Origin: a virus
Direction: 5' to 3' (one strand)
Length of the DNA stretch: 42,136 bases
IMG/VR virus record: IMGVR_UViG_3300009408_000012
Location: 1-42,136 of that record
Below are positions 7,428 to 15,520 of this stretch, one piece after another. Below the pieces are notes generated by a model. The model worked only from the letters and a program-made list of their open reading frames with translations. It did no database searches and had not been told where the DNA came from. Both the position numbers and the translations under genes were made by a program. The stretch's first letter is position 1, and the number at the start of each line of letters is the position of its first letter.

Positions 7428-7697
7428 CTATTCAGAAGGGTCGTAGCACTGCATCCTAACTTGTCCGCCAGGAAAGAAGTAAAACTCAGACGTGCACGGC
7501 TTCTGCTGCTGCTTTGGGCAGGCTTCAAACAGTTTGTACTTAGCAATCTCTGCCATAAGCCTCTTGTCAGGTATGAAGGGCATGGCTGTCTCGCCTAAAA
7601 CCAAGTAATAGGTTGGGTCTGGGCATTCAAGGTCGTTGGCCCTCCCTAGCGTAGCGAACAAAAATAAACTGACCAATACTGCTAAAATTAATTTCAC
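7428..7697 (-). CDS. Exported cysteine-containing protein near lysis genes
   Basis: 89 aa. A clear Sec-type signal peptide is present: MKL, a hydrophobic core, then LGRAND with cleavage likely after residue 20. The mature part has Cys residues spaced for disulfides (LECPDP, EACPKQ, KPCTSE, MQCYDP). It is the last gene of the minus-strand late block and overlaps the XhlA-like gene by 4 nt. A periplasmic role at lysis is plausible, but no lipobox or spanin signature is present. Confidence 0.65.
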   Translation of the reverse strand: MKLILAVLVSLFLFATLGRANDLECPDPTYYLVLGETAMPFIPDKRLMAEIAKYKLFEACPKQQQKPCTSEFYFFPGGQVRMQCYDPSE

Positions 7698-7897
7698 GAT
7701 AACGCCTTTATAATTACAGCCAAAATGCCGGTAACCAACAAAGAGGTTATCGCAGCCACTCCAGCATTTTTGATTCGCAAACCGATAACTTCTTTCTTAA
7801 TCTCGTGAAGTATCTTCTCGTTGCGCTCGCCAATAGCCTTTAAGACGGCCACGTCAACGATTAAGTTGTGTAGTTCTCTTCCTTCTTCGCCATTCAT
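7694..7897 (-). CDS. XhlA-like membrane protein (holin partner candidate)
   Basis: 67 aa. An N-terminal charged helix with heptad character (residues 6-42, containing AVLKAIGERNEKILHEIKKEV) is followed by one C-terminal membrane span (residues 46-64). This is the layout of the haemolysin XhlA family, which assists holin-endolysin lysis in phages. It lies directly after another small membrane gene and before an exported protein, consistent with a lysis cassette. The family call is by architecture. Confidence 0.6.
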   Translation of the reverse strand: MNGEEGRELHNLIVDVAVLKAIGERNEKILHEIKKEVIGLRIKNAGVAAITSLLVTGILAVIIKALS

Positions 7898-7905
7898 TTC
7901 TGCTC

Positions 7906-8088
7906 CTAAAGTTTTCTTTTGGGTTTAAATTTCCGAGCAAGCTCTAAAGCTTTAGCTAGCGGCTTCTCTATTTTTTCCAGCACTGCATCGTCAGCCTTAG
8001 TCTTGGTATAACGTGCCAAGACTTTGAGCCCTCCCACGCAAGCTAGAACTGCCTCAATTATGTCAAATGCGTCTCTTAACCAATCCAT
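7906..8088 (-). CDS. Small membrane protein, candidate holin
   Basis: 60 aa; the ATG at 8088 follows the big virion protein gene by 1 nt, with GGGAGA upstream. The N-terminus MDWLRDAFDIIEAVLACVGGLKVLARYTKT gives one amphipathic or membrane helix, followed by a very basic tail ending KFKPKRKL. Size, tail and position before the XhlA-like gene resemble small phage holins. No experimental-type signature can be seen, so this is a contextual call. Confidence 0.5.
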   Translation of the reverse strand: MDWLRDAFDIIEAVLACVGGLKVLARYTKTKADDAVLEKIEKPLAKALELARKFKPKRKL

Positions 8089-8089
8089 A

Positions 8090-11000
8090 TTATCTCCCTA
8101 AAATTGCTTTCCTAAACTTGCCCGCCACGCTGTTAGGCGCCAACGGCTTAAGGCCGGTCGCGGCCCCAATCTTGTCCTCACTCGTAGCCACCTTGTGCAA
8201 CCGCTTGGCCATCTTAACTGGAGAAGCAAAGCTAGTGATAGGCGCCGTAGGCAATCTGCCCGCGCCCACCTGCTCGAATGCTTCAGCCGCAATTGGCAGC
8301 GCGTCCGCCGTAAATAGCCCGCCCACCGCTTGCAGAGGGTGCGCATTAGGTATCTCGTACCCGGTGAGTATCTTGAAAGCCGTGAGCTGCGCGTAGGGTA
8401 TCATAACCCGCTTGGCGATCTGCTCGACCGACCCTTCTTGCGCGTCCCCCACCAGCCTTGCAAATTGATTTCTTCCCCAAGTAGTGAAAGGTATGAACCG
8501 CCCAATTCCTTGACTCCAAGCACTTGGCGTATTTGCAATAGTGTAGGCAAAGTTAATACGCTGAGAGCGAATAATGCCTGCTAAGTTAGAGGCTGCTTCT
8601 TCACCTTTTTCAGCTAAAACCTTTTTAATCATATCTTTCTGCCCAAACAGCATGCCGTCCAAGGAAGCTAAGCCCTCTCTCTGAAAAGCGTCTTTGCCAG
8701 CCAAGAACCCTATGATGCGATTCTCTTGGTCAAGTCGGTTGAATGGTACCTTCCCAGGAGTGGCAAAGAATGAGGATACCTTTTGAATACCTTTAAGTAC
8801 TGGGTTAGATACTAACACATCTCCAGGTATCTCAGCAAAGCTATCTGGATCTCTTTGCCTCATAAACTTCATAAAGCCTTTAGCAAGATCTCTCATATCC
8901 TTGTTAAGAGCTAGTTTGCGTGCCCGAGCAACTTGAGCAGCGCCTACTTCAACGGTACCTACTAGTTCTGGCTGGAGAAGCTGCTTAACTATTACGGTTG
9001 GAGAGGAAAAGACTGTTCCGTCAAACATGGTCTGCCTAAATACTTTTTCGAACTCACTGACCGCATTGGGGTCGTCAATCAGTTCGGCAATGGCTCTAAT
9101 GTTGTCAGCGTTCTTGTCGACAACTTGGTTACCAAAGACTTTACGCATGTCTACTTTATTTGCAATGCCCAGCCCTGAAGCAAACTGCTCAGCCATCTTC
9201 TCAGCTTCTTTAGTACGACCCATGAATAGTAGTTTGTTAATCTCTGTGCCAGCCTCTCTTATTACTGGGGATAGATGCTTGTGTTTAGTAGCTGCATTTG
9301 AGTACGCTTCAGCTAGTTTAGTGAAGTCGGTCTCAAATAATTCAGGATCAAAATGTGTGGCCTGTCTAGTGTTGGTGTAGCCTGGTTCCACAATAGTTTT
9401 AGAAGTAGACGCCTTAAGTTCTGCTTTAGAAAGACGACCGGACTTCTTAATTAGAGGTATATACCCTTTAAGATACCCTACGGCTTTGCTAAAGCCACCG
9501 GATTCAGCTGCAACATTATCTAGTGTTTGCCGTATAATTCCTAACTGCTGCATCTGGTCAGCGTCAGGAAGGATACCCTTGTAAGTTGGTCGAAAGAAAG
9601 TTTTAGACAGCTGCTCTGCAGCAGGGTTAAACACTACACCTCCAGCTTCGCTTTCTACATACTGCATAACAGTAGTAATCTCATGTCTATCAATACCCAT
9701 CTTTTCTAAGGTTCTAACTGCTTTGCCGAATGTCTCCTGCATAACTATGCGCTCTTCCGAAGCAGCAAAGCGTGCCATAATCAATCTCTGAAAAGACCCA
9801 GTAAGCCGCGTCCCAAACTTCTTGTCAATACTGTTAGCCAACTCAATATTATTTACGATGCCGCCTAATCTAAATGTAAGAGGTGCTTTCTGTCCAGCTA
9901 CTCCAGCCATATTAACGCCAGACTTTTCTAATTGTTCAATAAATATAGCATGTTTCCAGTTGTTGGCCATACTGGGTTCAAGTAGTCCACGCTTAACTAG
10001 GGATCTAGCACTCTTCTCAGCAGTCTCAAAAGCGTTAGCCACTTTCTGAGGGTCTACATTGGCGCCGATTAAAAGTTTAGGGTTTACTCCAAAGGCTCTC
10101 ATAACTTTATTAGACAACTTACCTAAACCTCTGATGGCTGCTCTACTACCCACACCCAAAACTACTCCACCTACTAAACCCTCTGCAGCTGCTCCTGCCA
10201 AACGCTTTTCGTCCAATACTCCTTTGTCTATTTGCTTGAGGCCTTCATCTGCTGTAGTAACAGCACTGCCACCTAGACCAAGGTTAGCAGCAATCTTGCG
10301 GTACTGTGCTCTAGACATGCGGTCACTAACTCTCTTAATAACCACGTCAATTTTATTGCGATCCACTCCACCAAGTTCAGCTCTCTCAGCCACTTCCATT
10401 ATCTTCTTAAACTTCTTCTGCAGTTTGACTGAGGGACCTACAATCTTAGACACACCTTTGAGAAAAGGTGCTGCTGCCTTAAGAATGGCAGCGGCTCCTA
10501 TATCTATAAAGCTAGTAGATAAAGCTATAGCTTCCTCGTTGAAGCCTTTAGGTTTAAAATTCGCTACCTTAGGGTCGAGCGGTAAACCTGCGAGTTGTAA
10601 AGCTTGTCCAGCAAGATTATTGTCAAAACCGTGCCTAGCTGCAGTAACCAAGTCTTCAGGCCTAGATTGTGCTAGTCCTTCTTGAAGTAAGCCAGCTACG
10701 ATGCTAGGCTGCTGAGAAGGAGTGCCTGCCTGCTCTGAAGTTGCAGAGGGTAGTTGCCCCAGGATGCCCTGTGAGGGCTGCTGAGGTGGTTGGCTAAGGG
10801 TAGGGTCCACTTGACCTCTAGCAAGGCCAAGAGGAGGCGCTGAGGGGCCTAAAAAGGCAGCCTCTGGTTGAACTGCGTTGGGTATTGGCCCTGCTGGAGC
10901 TTGCGAACTCCCAAATATATCTGGCCCTACAATACCAGATGTTAGAGAGTCTTCTGGTCGTGAAGCGTTAGGTATTGGGCCAATTGGTTCTTGAGTAGTA

Positions 11001-11917
11001 GCCGGAGGTTGCTGTAAAGCTAAGAACTCCTCGTCTGAAAGGGCATCAATCTGCTCATCTGACATATCACCTAGAGATTTAGTTGCCTGACTTACGTTCT
11101 GCAGGTCTAAGAACTCCTTATCTGAAAGAGAGTCAATCTGCTCGTCCGACATAGTGTTAAGGTCTAACTTAGCAAACTCTGCTTGAGTTATTTGCTGGGG
11201 GGCTTGACTTATTCCAGGTAGTTGAGTCTGTTCTTGTGGAAAATCTTTTAATAGAGATGCTGGATCGACTAGGGCTGGAGCTGCTTGAGTACCTAGCTGC
11301 TGGTGTTGTGCTAGAGGAGTCTTCTGTATCACACGACTTTGATTAAATTCGTCAAAAGATATGAATTTCTCTGCTTTTCTAATTTTTTGGTTAGGCGCTT
11401 CCTGTCCATCAGGTGTAGTAAATCGATCACGCTCTCTCTGCCTTCTAGCTATTAATCCTTTAGACTCTTTTCCCGCGGTACTTTTAATGTCGAAAGACTC
11501 TCTAGATATATTATCTAAATTGCCGTCTTTAAATGCTTGTAAAAGGGCAGGGAACTTCTTGCTTATGCCAAAGTTTAAGTTACCTAAAAGAATCGAGTCA
11601 TTCTGACCTACTGTTCTAGGTTTAGTTTTGGGGAATCGAGTATTAAGATTAGTAGCCCGAGTTTGCAACTCTATTCGAAGCAGTTTATCTGCGTCTTCCT
11701 TTGTAAAAGAACCAATATTAAAAGTTGAGCCTCCTCTAGTAAACTTGCCTGCTTTCTGTTCTGCAGCCGTAAGCACAGAACCGTACCCTATATTATCCTC
11801 GCCGGGGTTTTCTTTATTAGTGGTTACTTTTAGAACCAAACCTTCTTCAGCCTTAGCTTGCTTTACGAGAGACTCTGTAACTCTGAATTGGTTCTTATCT
11901 TTATCCTTCTCCGCCAC
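8090..11917 (-). CDS. Large internal virion protein with N-terminal GH24-type muramidase domain
   Basis: 1275 aa, GTG start at 11917 sharing a base with the previous stop (TAGTG). Residues 15-170 look like phage lysozyme: EEGLVLKV (Glu25 is the likely acid), NIGYG (43-47), LNFGISKKFPAL and KGLIARRQRERDRF. Residues 200-425 are a Gln/Pro-rich linker with duplicated motifs (MSDEQID-S/A-LSD at 256 and 285; GPIPNA at 314 and 344). The rest is a long helical region with amphipathic hydrophobic segments. The design matches ejected podovirus proteins, such as T7 gp16, that drill peptidoglycan and carry DNA inward. No separate endolysin gene was recognised. Confidence 0.85.
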   Translation of the reverse strand: MAEKDKDKNQFRVTESLVKQAKAEEGLVLKVTTNKENPGEDNIGYGSVLTAAEQKAGKFTRGGSTFNIGSFTKEDADKLLRIELQTRATNLNTRFPKTKPRTVGQNDSILLGNLNFGISKKFPALLQAFKDGNLDNISRESFDIKSTAGKESKGLIARRQRERDRFTTPDGQEAPNQKIRKAEKFISFDEFNQSRVIQKTPLAQHQQLGTQAAPALVDPASLLKDFPQEQTQLPGISQAPQQITQAEFAKLDLNTMSDEQIDSLSDKEFLDLQNVSQATKSLGDMSDEQIDALSDEEFLALQQPPATTQEPIGPIPNASRPEDSLTSGIVGPDIFGSSQAPAGPIPNAVQPEAAFLGPSAPPLGLARGQVDPTLSQPPQQPSQGILGQLPSATSEQAGTPSQQPSIVAGLLQEGLAQSRPEDLVTAARHGFDNNLAGQALQLAGLPLDPKVANFKPKGFNEEAIALSTSFIDIGAAAILKAAAPFLKGVSKIVGPSVKLQKKFKKIMEVAERAELGGVDRNKIDVVIKRVSDRMSRAQYRKIAANLGLGGSAVTTADEGLKQIDKGVLDEKRLAGAAAEGLVGGVVLGVGSRAAIRGLGKLSNKVMRAFGVNPKLLIGANVDPQKVANAFETAEKSARSLVKRGLLEPSMANNWKHAIFIEQLEKSGVNMAGVAGQKAPLTFRLGGIVNNIELANSIDKKFGTRLTGSFQRLIMARFAASEERIVMQETFGKAVRTLEKMGIDRHEITTVMQYVESEAGGVVFNPAAEQLSKTFFRPTYKGILPDADQMQQLGIIRQTLDNVAAESGGFSKAVGYLKGYIPLIKKSGRLSKAELKASTSKTIVEPGYTNTRQATHFDPELFETDFTKLAEAYSNAATKHKHLSPVIREAGTEINKLLFMGRTKEAEKMAEQFASGLGIANKVDMRKVFGNQVVDKNADNIRAIAELIDDPNAVSEFEKVFRQTMFDGTVFSSPTVIVKQLLQPELVGTVEVGAAQVARARKLALNKDMRDLAKGFMKFMRQRDPDSFAEIPGDVLVSNPVLKGIQKVSSFFATPGKVPFNRLDQENRIIGFLAGKDAFQREGLASLDGMLFGQKDMIKKVLAEKGEEAASNLAGIIRSQRINFAYTIANTPSAWSQGIGRFIPFTTWGRNQFARLVGDAQEGSVEQIAKRVMIPYAQLTAFKILTGYEIPNAHPLQAVGGLFTADALPIAAEAFEQVGAGRLPTAPITSFASPVKMAKRLHKVATSEDKIGAATGLKPLAPNSVAGKFRKAILGR

Positions 11918-12741
11918 TACCTACCTCTATTTTTCTTATTTAACTCTTTTTGCTCATCTCTTGTAAGTGGCCTGACTTGCGGTCTAGGTATATTCACGGT
12001 ATCTCTTGCACCAAAGACATCAAAACCAGGAGCATCAGTAACGCTAGCTCCACTAGATATACCTAACTGCTTCATAGCGGCATCAAAGTCTGCTTCTTTT
12101 AATCCAGAAAGAGTCCTCAAATCCTTAAGATCCACCTCTGGCAACTTACCATCTTTGTCAGGCTTTAGCCTGCTCTGTATGTCTATAAAGGAGTTTTGGA
12201 TGCGCTGAGCATCGCTAGTATTGATACCTCTATTCAAATCTTGTTGCTCTTTTGCTACAGCTAGTCCCCCACCAGCTCTAACACGATCATTCATATTCTT
12301 TGCTTGAGCCTTGGTTACCCTACCTGACTTAAGCAGGTCTGCGGTTCCTTGGATTGTGGTAATTTTTAGGTTTTCTTTCTGCTTACGTTCTTCTAACCGG
12401 AAGCGCCGATCTTCTTGCCTGCCAAATCGGTCGCTGGCCTTCGCCAAAGCTTCTGGGCCTTTAGCCGCTGCAGCACTAAATACGTCTGGCTGGGCCTGCC
12501 CAAATGCCTGTATTGCAGGTGTCTGCACTAAAGCTTCTAAGAACGATTGGTCTTGAGCTGCTTTTTGCCTGTTCGCTTGCCTCTCCTGAAGAGCAGCAAT
12601 AGCTGACGAGTCTCCAGAGGCTGCTCGCCTGCTCAAGTCAAAGCTTTGCAGTCCAGATGTTAGGTTACTTAGAAAACTAGGTTCTTCTGCTTGCGGTAGG
12701 GATATATCTAAGGGATTCTTTTTATCTTTTTCTTCTGCCAT
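11917..12741 (-). CDS. Internal virion protein (helical)
   Basis: 274 aa, hydrophilic and mostly helical, Gln/Lys/Ala-rich (for example ALQERQANRQKAAQDQSF, residues 49-66), with Pro-rich ends. It lies between a Gln-rich protein and the 1275-aa muramidase-bearing protein, the place held in T7-like phages by the second of three ejection proteins (gp15). Its first residues (MAEEKDKKN) resemble those of its downstream neighbour (MAEKDKDKN), suggesting a shared virion-entry segment or duplicated start. No enzymatic motif was seen. Confidence 0.65.
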   Translation of the reverse strand: MAEEKDKKNPLDISLPQAEEPSFLSNLTSGLQSFDLSRRAASGDSSAIAALQERQANRQKAAQDQSFLEALVQTPAIQAFGQAQPDVFSAAAAKGPEALAKASDRFGRQEDRRFRLEERKQKENLKITTIQGTADLLKSGRVTKAQAKNMNDRVRAGGGLAVAKEQQDLNRGINTSDAQRIQNSFIDIQSRLKPDKDGKLPEVDLKDLRTLSGLKEADFDAAMKQLGISSGASVTDAPGFDVFGARDTVNIPRPQVRPLTRDEQKELNKKNRGR

Positions 12742-12750
12742 TGTAGCTCC

Positions 12751-13581
12751 TTATAACAATCCAAACAGTCCGCCTGAGCGTCCTTTACTTTCTTTTTCGT
12801 TCTCAGTAATCTGGCGCCCAAAGAGTTTAGCAATCTGAGCTTGCGATCCAAGATTTCCTTGGCTAGCATTGATACCTTGAAGTAAGGCATTCTGAGCTTC
12901 GCCACGACCAGCGGCTCCTGCCTGCTGCTGACCTAGTTGAGATGCGTTAGCTAGTTGCTGCAGTTGAGCTTGAAAGCCCGCTCCGGCTAGCTGCTGCTGG
13001 CCTTGCGCTATCTGCCCTGACTGAATTAAACCTTGTTGCCCTAACTCACGCACTGCTTGGCCTTGCGCAGCCTGTGCTGCTAGGGGGTTGGCCTGTAGAG
13101 CGCTTCTCTGAGCTGCTTGGGCTTGCAAGATTTGGCTAGCGGCCCCGCCTTGGCCGGCAAACTGTTGGGCGATATTACGCTGCTGCGCCGCCGTCTGGTT
13201 CTGGAGAGCTTGCTGCCCTTGAGCCGTCTGAGACTGCGCTAGAGCGTCGGGCGTCTGAGAGAATTTCGGAGCTTGCACGCCACCTAGCTGCGGTGCGAAT
13301 TGGCTGAACCCGGTCTGAAGTGACGGAACGCCCGCCTGAGCCTGCTGCGATTGGCTCTTCAAAAAGTCTAGCAAACCCCCCTGGCCTTGTATCTGCCCAG
13401 TAAGGTCTCCACTCAATCTTTGTAGTTCTGCTGCTTGAGCAGGATCTAAGGACAGTCGTGATTGAGTTGTTCCTCCTACATTTTGGTCGGTGGCTGTCCC
13501 GAATATACCCTGAAGGGCACCGATGCCGGTACCTATCGCTTGAGATACTGGATCAAGTCCAGCACTAGCTGCTGCTGCCAT
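12751..13581 (-). CDS. Gln/Ala-rich internal virion protein
   Basis: 276 aa. The N-terminus is AAAASAGLDPVSQAIGTGIGA, with Gly-zipper-like hydrophobicity. A long low-complexity region follows in which Gln and Ala make up about half of residues 60-240 (runs such as AQAAQRSALQ). The C-terminus is Gly/Leu. This is like the smallest podovirus ejection protein (gp14-like), which inserts in the outer membrane. It is the first gene behind a consensus promoter (13633-13661), so the internal virion and lysis genes can be expressed separately from the upstream structural genes. Confidence 0.65.
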   Translation of the reverse strand: MAAAASAGLDPVSQAIGTGIGALQGIFGTATDQNVGGTTQSRLSLDPAQAAELQRLSGDLTGQIQGQGGLLDFLKSQSQQAQAGVPSLQTGFSQFAPQLGGVQAPKFSQTPDALAQSQTAQGQQALQNQTAAQQRNIAQQFAGQGGAASQILQAQAAQRSALQANPLAAQAAQGQAVRELGQQGLIQSGQIAQGQQQLAGAGFQAQLQQLANASQLGQQQAGAAGRGEAQNALLQGINASQGNLGSQAQIAKLFGRQITENEKESKGRSGGLFGLL

Positions 13582-13632
13582 AATATTCTCCTAAGTGTTA
13601 ATCTTTTAGTCGTGTGCTTAACTTCTTTAGGA

Positions 13633-13661
13633 AGTATAGCACGTAAATTCGTTATTGTCAA
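13633..13661 (-). promoter_or_regulatory. Sigma-70-type promoter inside the late block, with overlapping dyad
   Basis: Minus strand TTGACA (13661-13656), 17-bp spacer, TATACT (13638-13633). A dyad ACTTC-TTTAG-GAAGT at 13621-13635 overlaps the -10 box and the start point, as an operator or a 5' hairpin would. It lies about 52 nt upstream of the Gln/Ala-rich internal virion gene. Confidence 0.75.
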
Positions 13662-13666
13662 GTCAA

Positions 13667-14797
13667 TTATGCTTTGATAATCCATCTAACGGACGCATTG
13701 ACCGGCCTAGTCTCTTTAGTGGAGGTTTGGGCATGTGTTCCTGCAGAATCTGCAGTATCTATATCGCCTAATACGTTGTGCGTATGTGTTGATCCAGTAG
13801 TATCAGTTGATTTTGCTCCATTACCAGTATAGGATGGTCCCCCACCATCTACTGGAGTAACATGGAAAACACCACTTCCACCAGTATTTGTACCTATAAA
13901 GTGGGTATGCGTTGATCCAATAGTGCCTGTAGTTAGAGTACCATTACCATGCAGATGTTGTTCAAATGAATGCCCCTGGACTGATCCCACATTGTCTCCA
14001 GTATTTCCTCCAGTAGCCATTGCTGTTCTGCCAGTTACATCTTCATCTAAGGTTGTGGCCTCGTCTTGTCCTCGCAAGAAACGCCCTCTATAATCAGGCA
14101 CGTTAAACGTAGTAGAATTGTCACCTTGTCCGTGAGTTTCTACAAGTGCTGCAAAGAGTTTAGCATATGTAGTTCTAGATACGGCTGAACCGTCACATGC
14201 TAACCATCCATCAGGTACAGTAGTGGTGGCCATGGATCTAACTTCTCCTACATAACCGTCTATAGTGCTCCAACGCTCACTGTCGTATATATTTTTCTGG
14301 CTAGTAGTAGTGTTGTAAATCTCTTCTCCATCTAAAGGATTAGTTATGGCGTCTCGCTGAACTGTAGTCATGCGAGGCATTTGAACGCCTTTAGTAGTAG
14401 AGTTGACCTGCAAAGCCGCTTGCCTACCGGTAGCTGCTGCTCCAGCATCATCAATGCGCAGAGCTGGGTAGTCTGAGCTGGCGCTGGTCACGTCAATAAA
14501 GAGAGAAGCATCACCCAGTGTTTGAGCACCAGTATCTGAGATCTTTAAGGCCGACTTAGTAGCTGCTAGAACGCCCGTCTGAGTGATAGTTAAAACGCCG
14601 GCATCTCCTGAGCTAGACATGGAAGCACAGAGGTCACTAGTTGTGACGTTCCAAGTGACCGGGCCGGTAAGAGTAGCTAGGTTAACTTGGTCCAGAGCGT
14701 TCATCGTTGCGATGAGGTCCGAATAGTTTGTATTTACCTCACTAGCTTTGGCGCTGGTTCCAGCACTAAAACTGTGGGTTACCGATGCTGTAGGCAT
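13667..14797 (-). CDS. Tail fibre with phage tail collar domain
   Basis: 376 aa. The N-terminal 140 residues are Thr/Ser-rich beta sequence for virion attachment and shaft. A module at residues about 133-180 (GVQMPRMTTVQRDAIT, then EEIYNTTTSQKNIYDSERW) recurs in the fibre at 25019-25804. Residues 185-260 are the tail collar domain (GEVRSMATTTVPDGWLACDGS, then YRGRFLRGQD). The tip has His-x-His clusters (TGSTHTHFIG, TGSTHTHNV), which in T4 short fibres bind iron, and a closing RPVNASVRWIIKA. It probably contacts the host surface. Confidence 0.88.
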   Translation of the reverse strand: MPTASVTHSFSAGTSAKASEVNTNYSDLIATMNALDQVNLATLTGPVTWNVTTSDLCASMSSSGDAGVLTITQTGVLAATKSALKISDTGAQTLGDASLFIDVTSASSDYPALRIDDAGAAATGRQAALQVNSTTKGVQMPRMTTVQRDAITNPLDGEEIYNTTTSQKNIYDSERWSTIDGYVGEVRSMATTTVPDGWLACDGSAVSRTTYAKLFAALVETHGQGDNSTTFNVPDYRGRFLRGQDEATTLDEDVTGRTAMATGGNTGDNVGSVQGHSFEQHLHGNGTLTTGTIGSTHTHFIGTNTGGSGVFHVTPVDGGGPSYTGNGAKSTDTTGSTHTHNVLGDIDTADSAGTHAQTSTKETRPVNASVRWIIKA

Positions 14798-14813
14798 GGT
14801 TTTCTCCTGTCAA

Positions 14814-15188
14814 TTACTTAGTTTTTGTCCAAACGTGTACTGAAGCAGCTGCGCCTGGAGCCGTAGCATCCGTGCCGCGAACCGCAGTAACTGCGATGGT
14901 CATTCCAACGCTGAAGTGGTCAAGAGCTATATTCTGCGCATCTTTACCAAAGTTACTTGAGGCAGGAATTCTGTAAACGAAGTCAGGAGCGGTAGTACCT
15001 ACGGTAACTGCAGCTGCTGCTTTGTTGAATACCTGCAAGAAAACCTCTGCAGTGTCGTTATTCTCTACTTCAAACCCAAAAAAGTTGCAGGGTGTAGCAG
15101 AGATCTCTACTTTAGATGCGTTCACTGCTGCAGTATATGTGTGGTCCATAGCTGCAGAAGGGTGTGCTGTTATATTGGCTGATCCCAT
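14814..15188 (-). CDS. Small structural protein, 124 aa
   Basis: A beta-rich protein (FFGFEVENNDTAEVFLQVFNK, then TIAVTAVRGTD) with Ala/Thr-rich loops and one Cys near residue 33. It sits between the nozzle/98-aa genes and the collar fibre, among virion genes. A head or tail accessory role is inferred from position. No named family could be assigned. Confidence 0.6.
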   Translation of the reverse strand: MGSANITAHPSAAMDHTYTAAVNASKVEISATPCNFFGFEVENNDTAEVFLQVFNKAAAAVTVGTTAPDFVYRIPASSNFGKDAQNIALDHFSVGMTIAVTAVRGTDATAPGAAASVHVWTKTK

Positions 15189-15198
15189 TGTATTCTCC

Positions 15199-15495
15199 TT
15201 AAAGAACTAAGAGCAAGCGAAAATCCTCGCTAGTCTTAGCCGATCTAATATCTATATTTGTTTCATCTACACCATGTCTTGGTATGTAAACGTCGCCCTC
15301 TAAAAAGAACCAAAGTTTAGGGCGAAACTTTAATCCGTGCTTTAAAACTTGTGCAGTATCTGCTGAACTGTTGGTAGTCCCAGTCATCTCAACAATCTTC
15401 ATATTATCCGAGCTAACATTCTCTAGAACCATCTGAAGAGATAGTATGACTCTCTTTAGTTCTGGATCAGTTACGTCTGGAAATAGTACTCTCAA
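15199..15495 (-). CDS. Small tail-region protein, 98 aa
   Basis: 98 aa, ATG at 15495. The first half is a helix (DVTDPELKRVILSLQMVLEN); the second half is beta-rich with aromatic residues (RPKLWFFLEGDVYIPRH). Located after the nozzle-like gene in the late operon. The hairpin TAAGCC-AAA-GGCTTA (15506-15520) and its AGGAG site separate it from that gene. Probably a small virion component; function unknown. Confidence 0.6.
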   Translation of the reverse strand: MRVLFPDVTDPELKRVILSLQMVLENVSSDNMKIVEMTGTTNSSADTAQVLKHGLKFRPKLWFFLEGDVYIPRHGVDETNIDIRSAKTSEDFRLLLVL

Positions 15496-15505
15496 TGTCT
15501 TCTCC

Positions 15506-15520
15506 TAAGCCAAAGGCTTA
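15506..15520 (-). terminator. Short intergenic hairpin enclosing a stop codon
   Basis: TAAGCC/GGCTTA with loop AAA. It includes the stop codon of the nozzle-like gene and has no U-run, so it is more likely an mRNA stability or processing element than a full terminator. Similar hairpins lie at 18727-18746, 19062-19078 and 20855-20869. Confidence 0.5.

Noticed and set aside
10059-10685. 208-aa plus-strand frame
   Set aside because: It is the antisense shadow of the 1275-aa virion protein gene, with no binding site and no domain.
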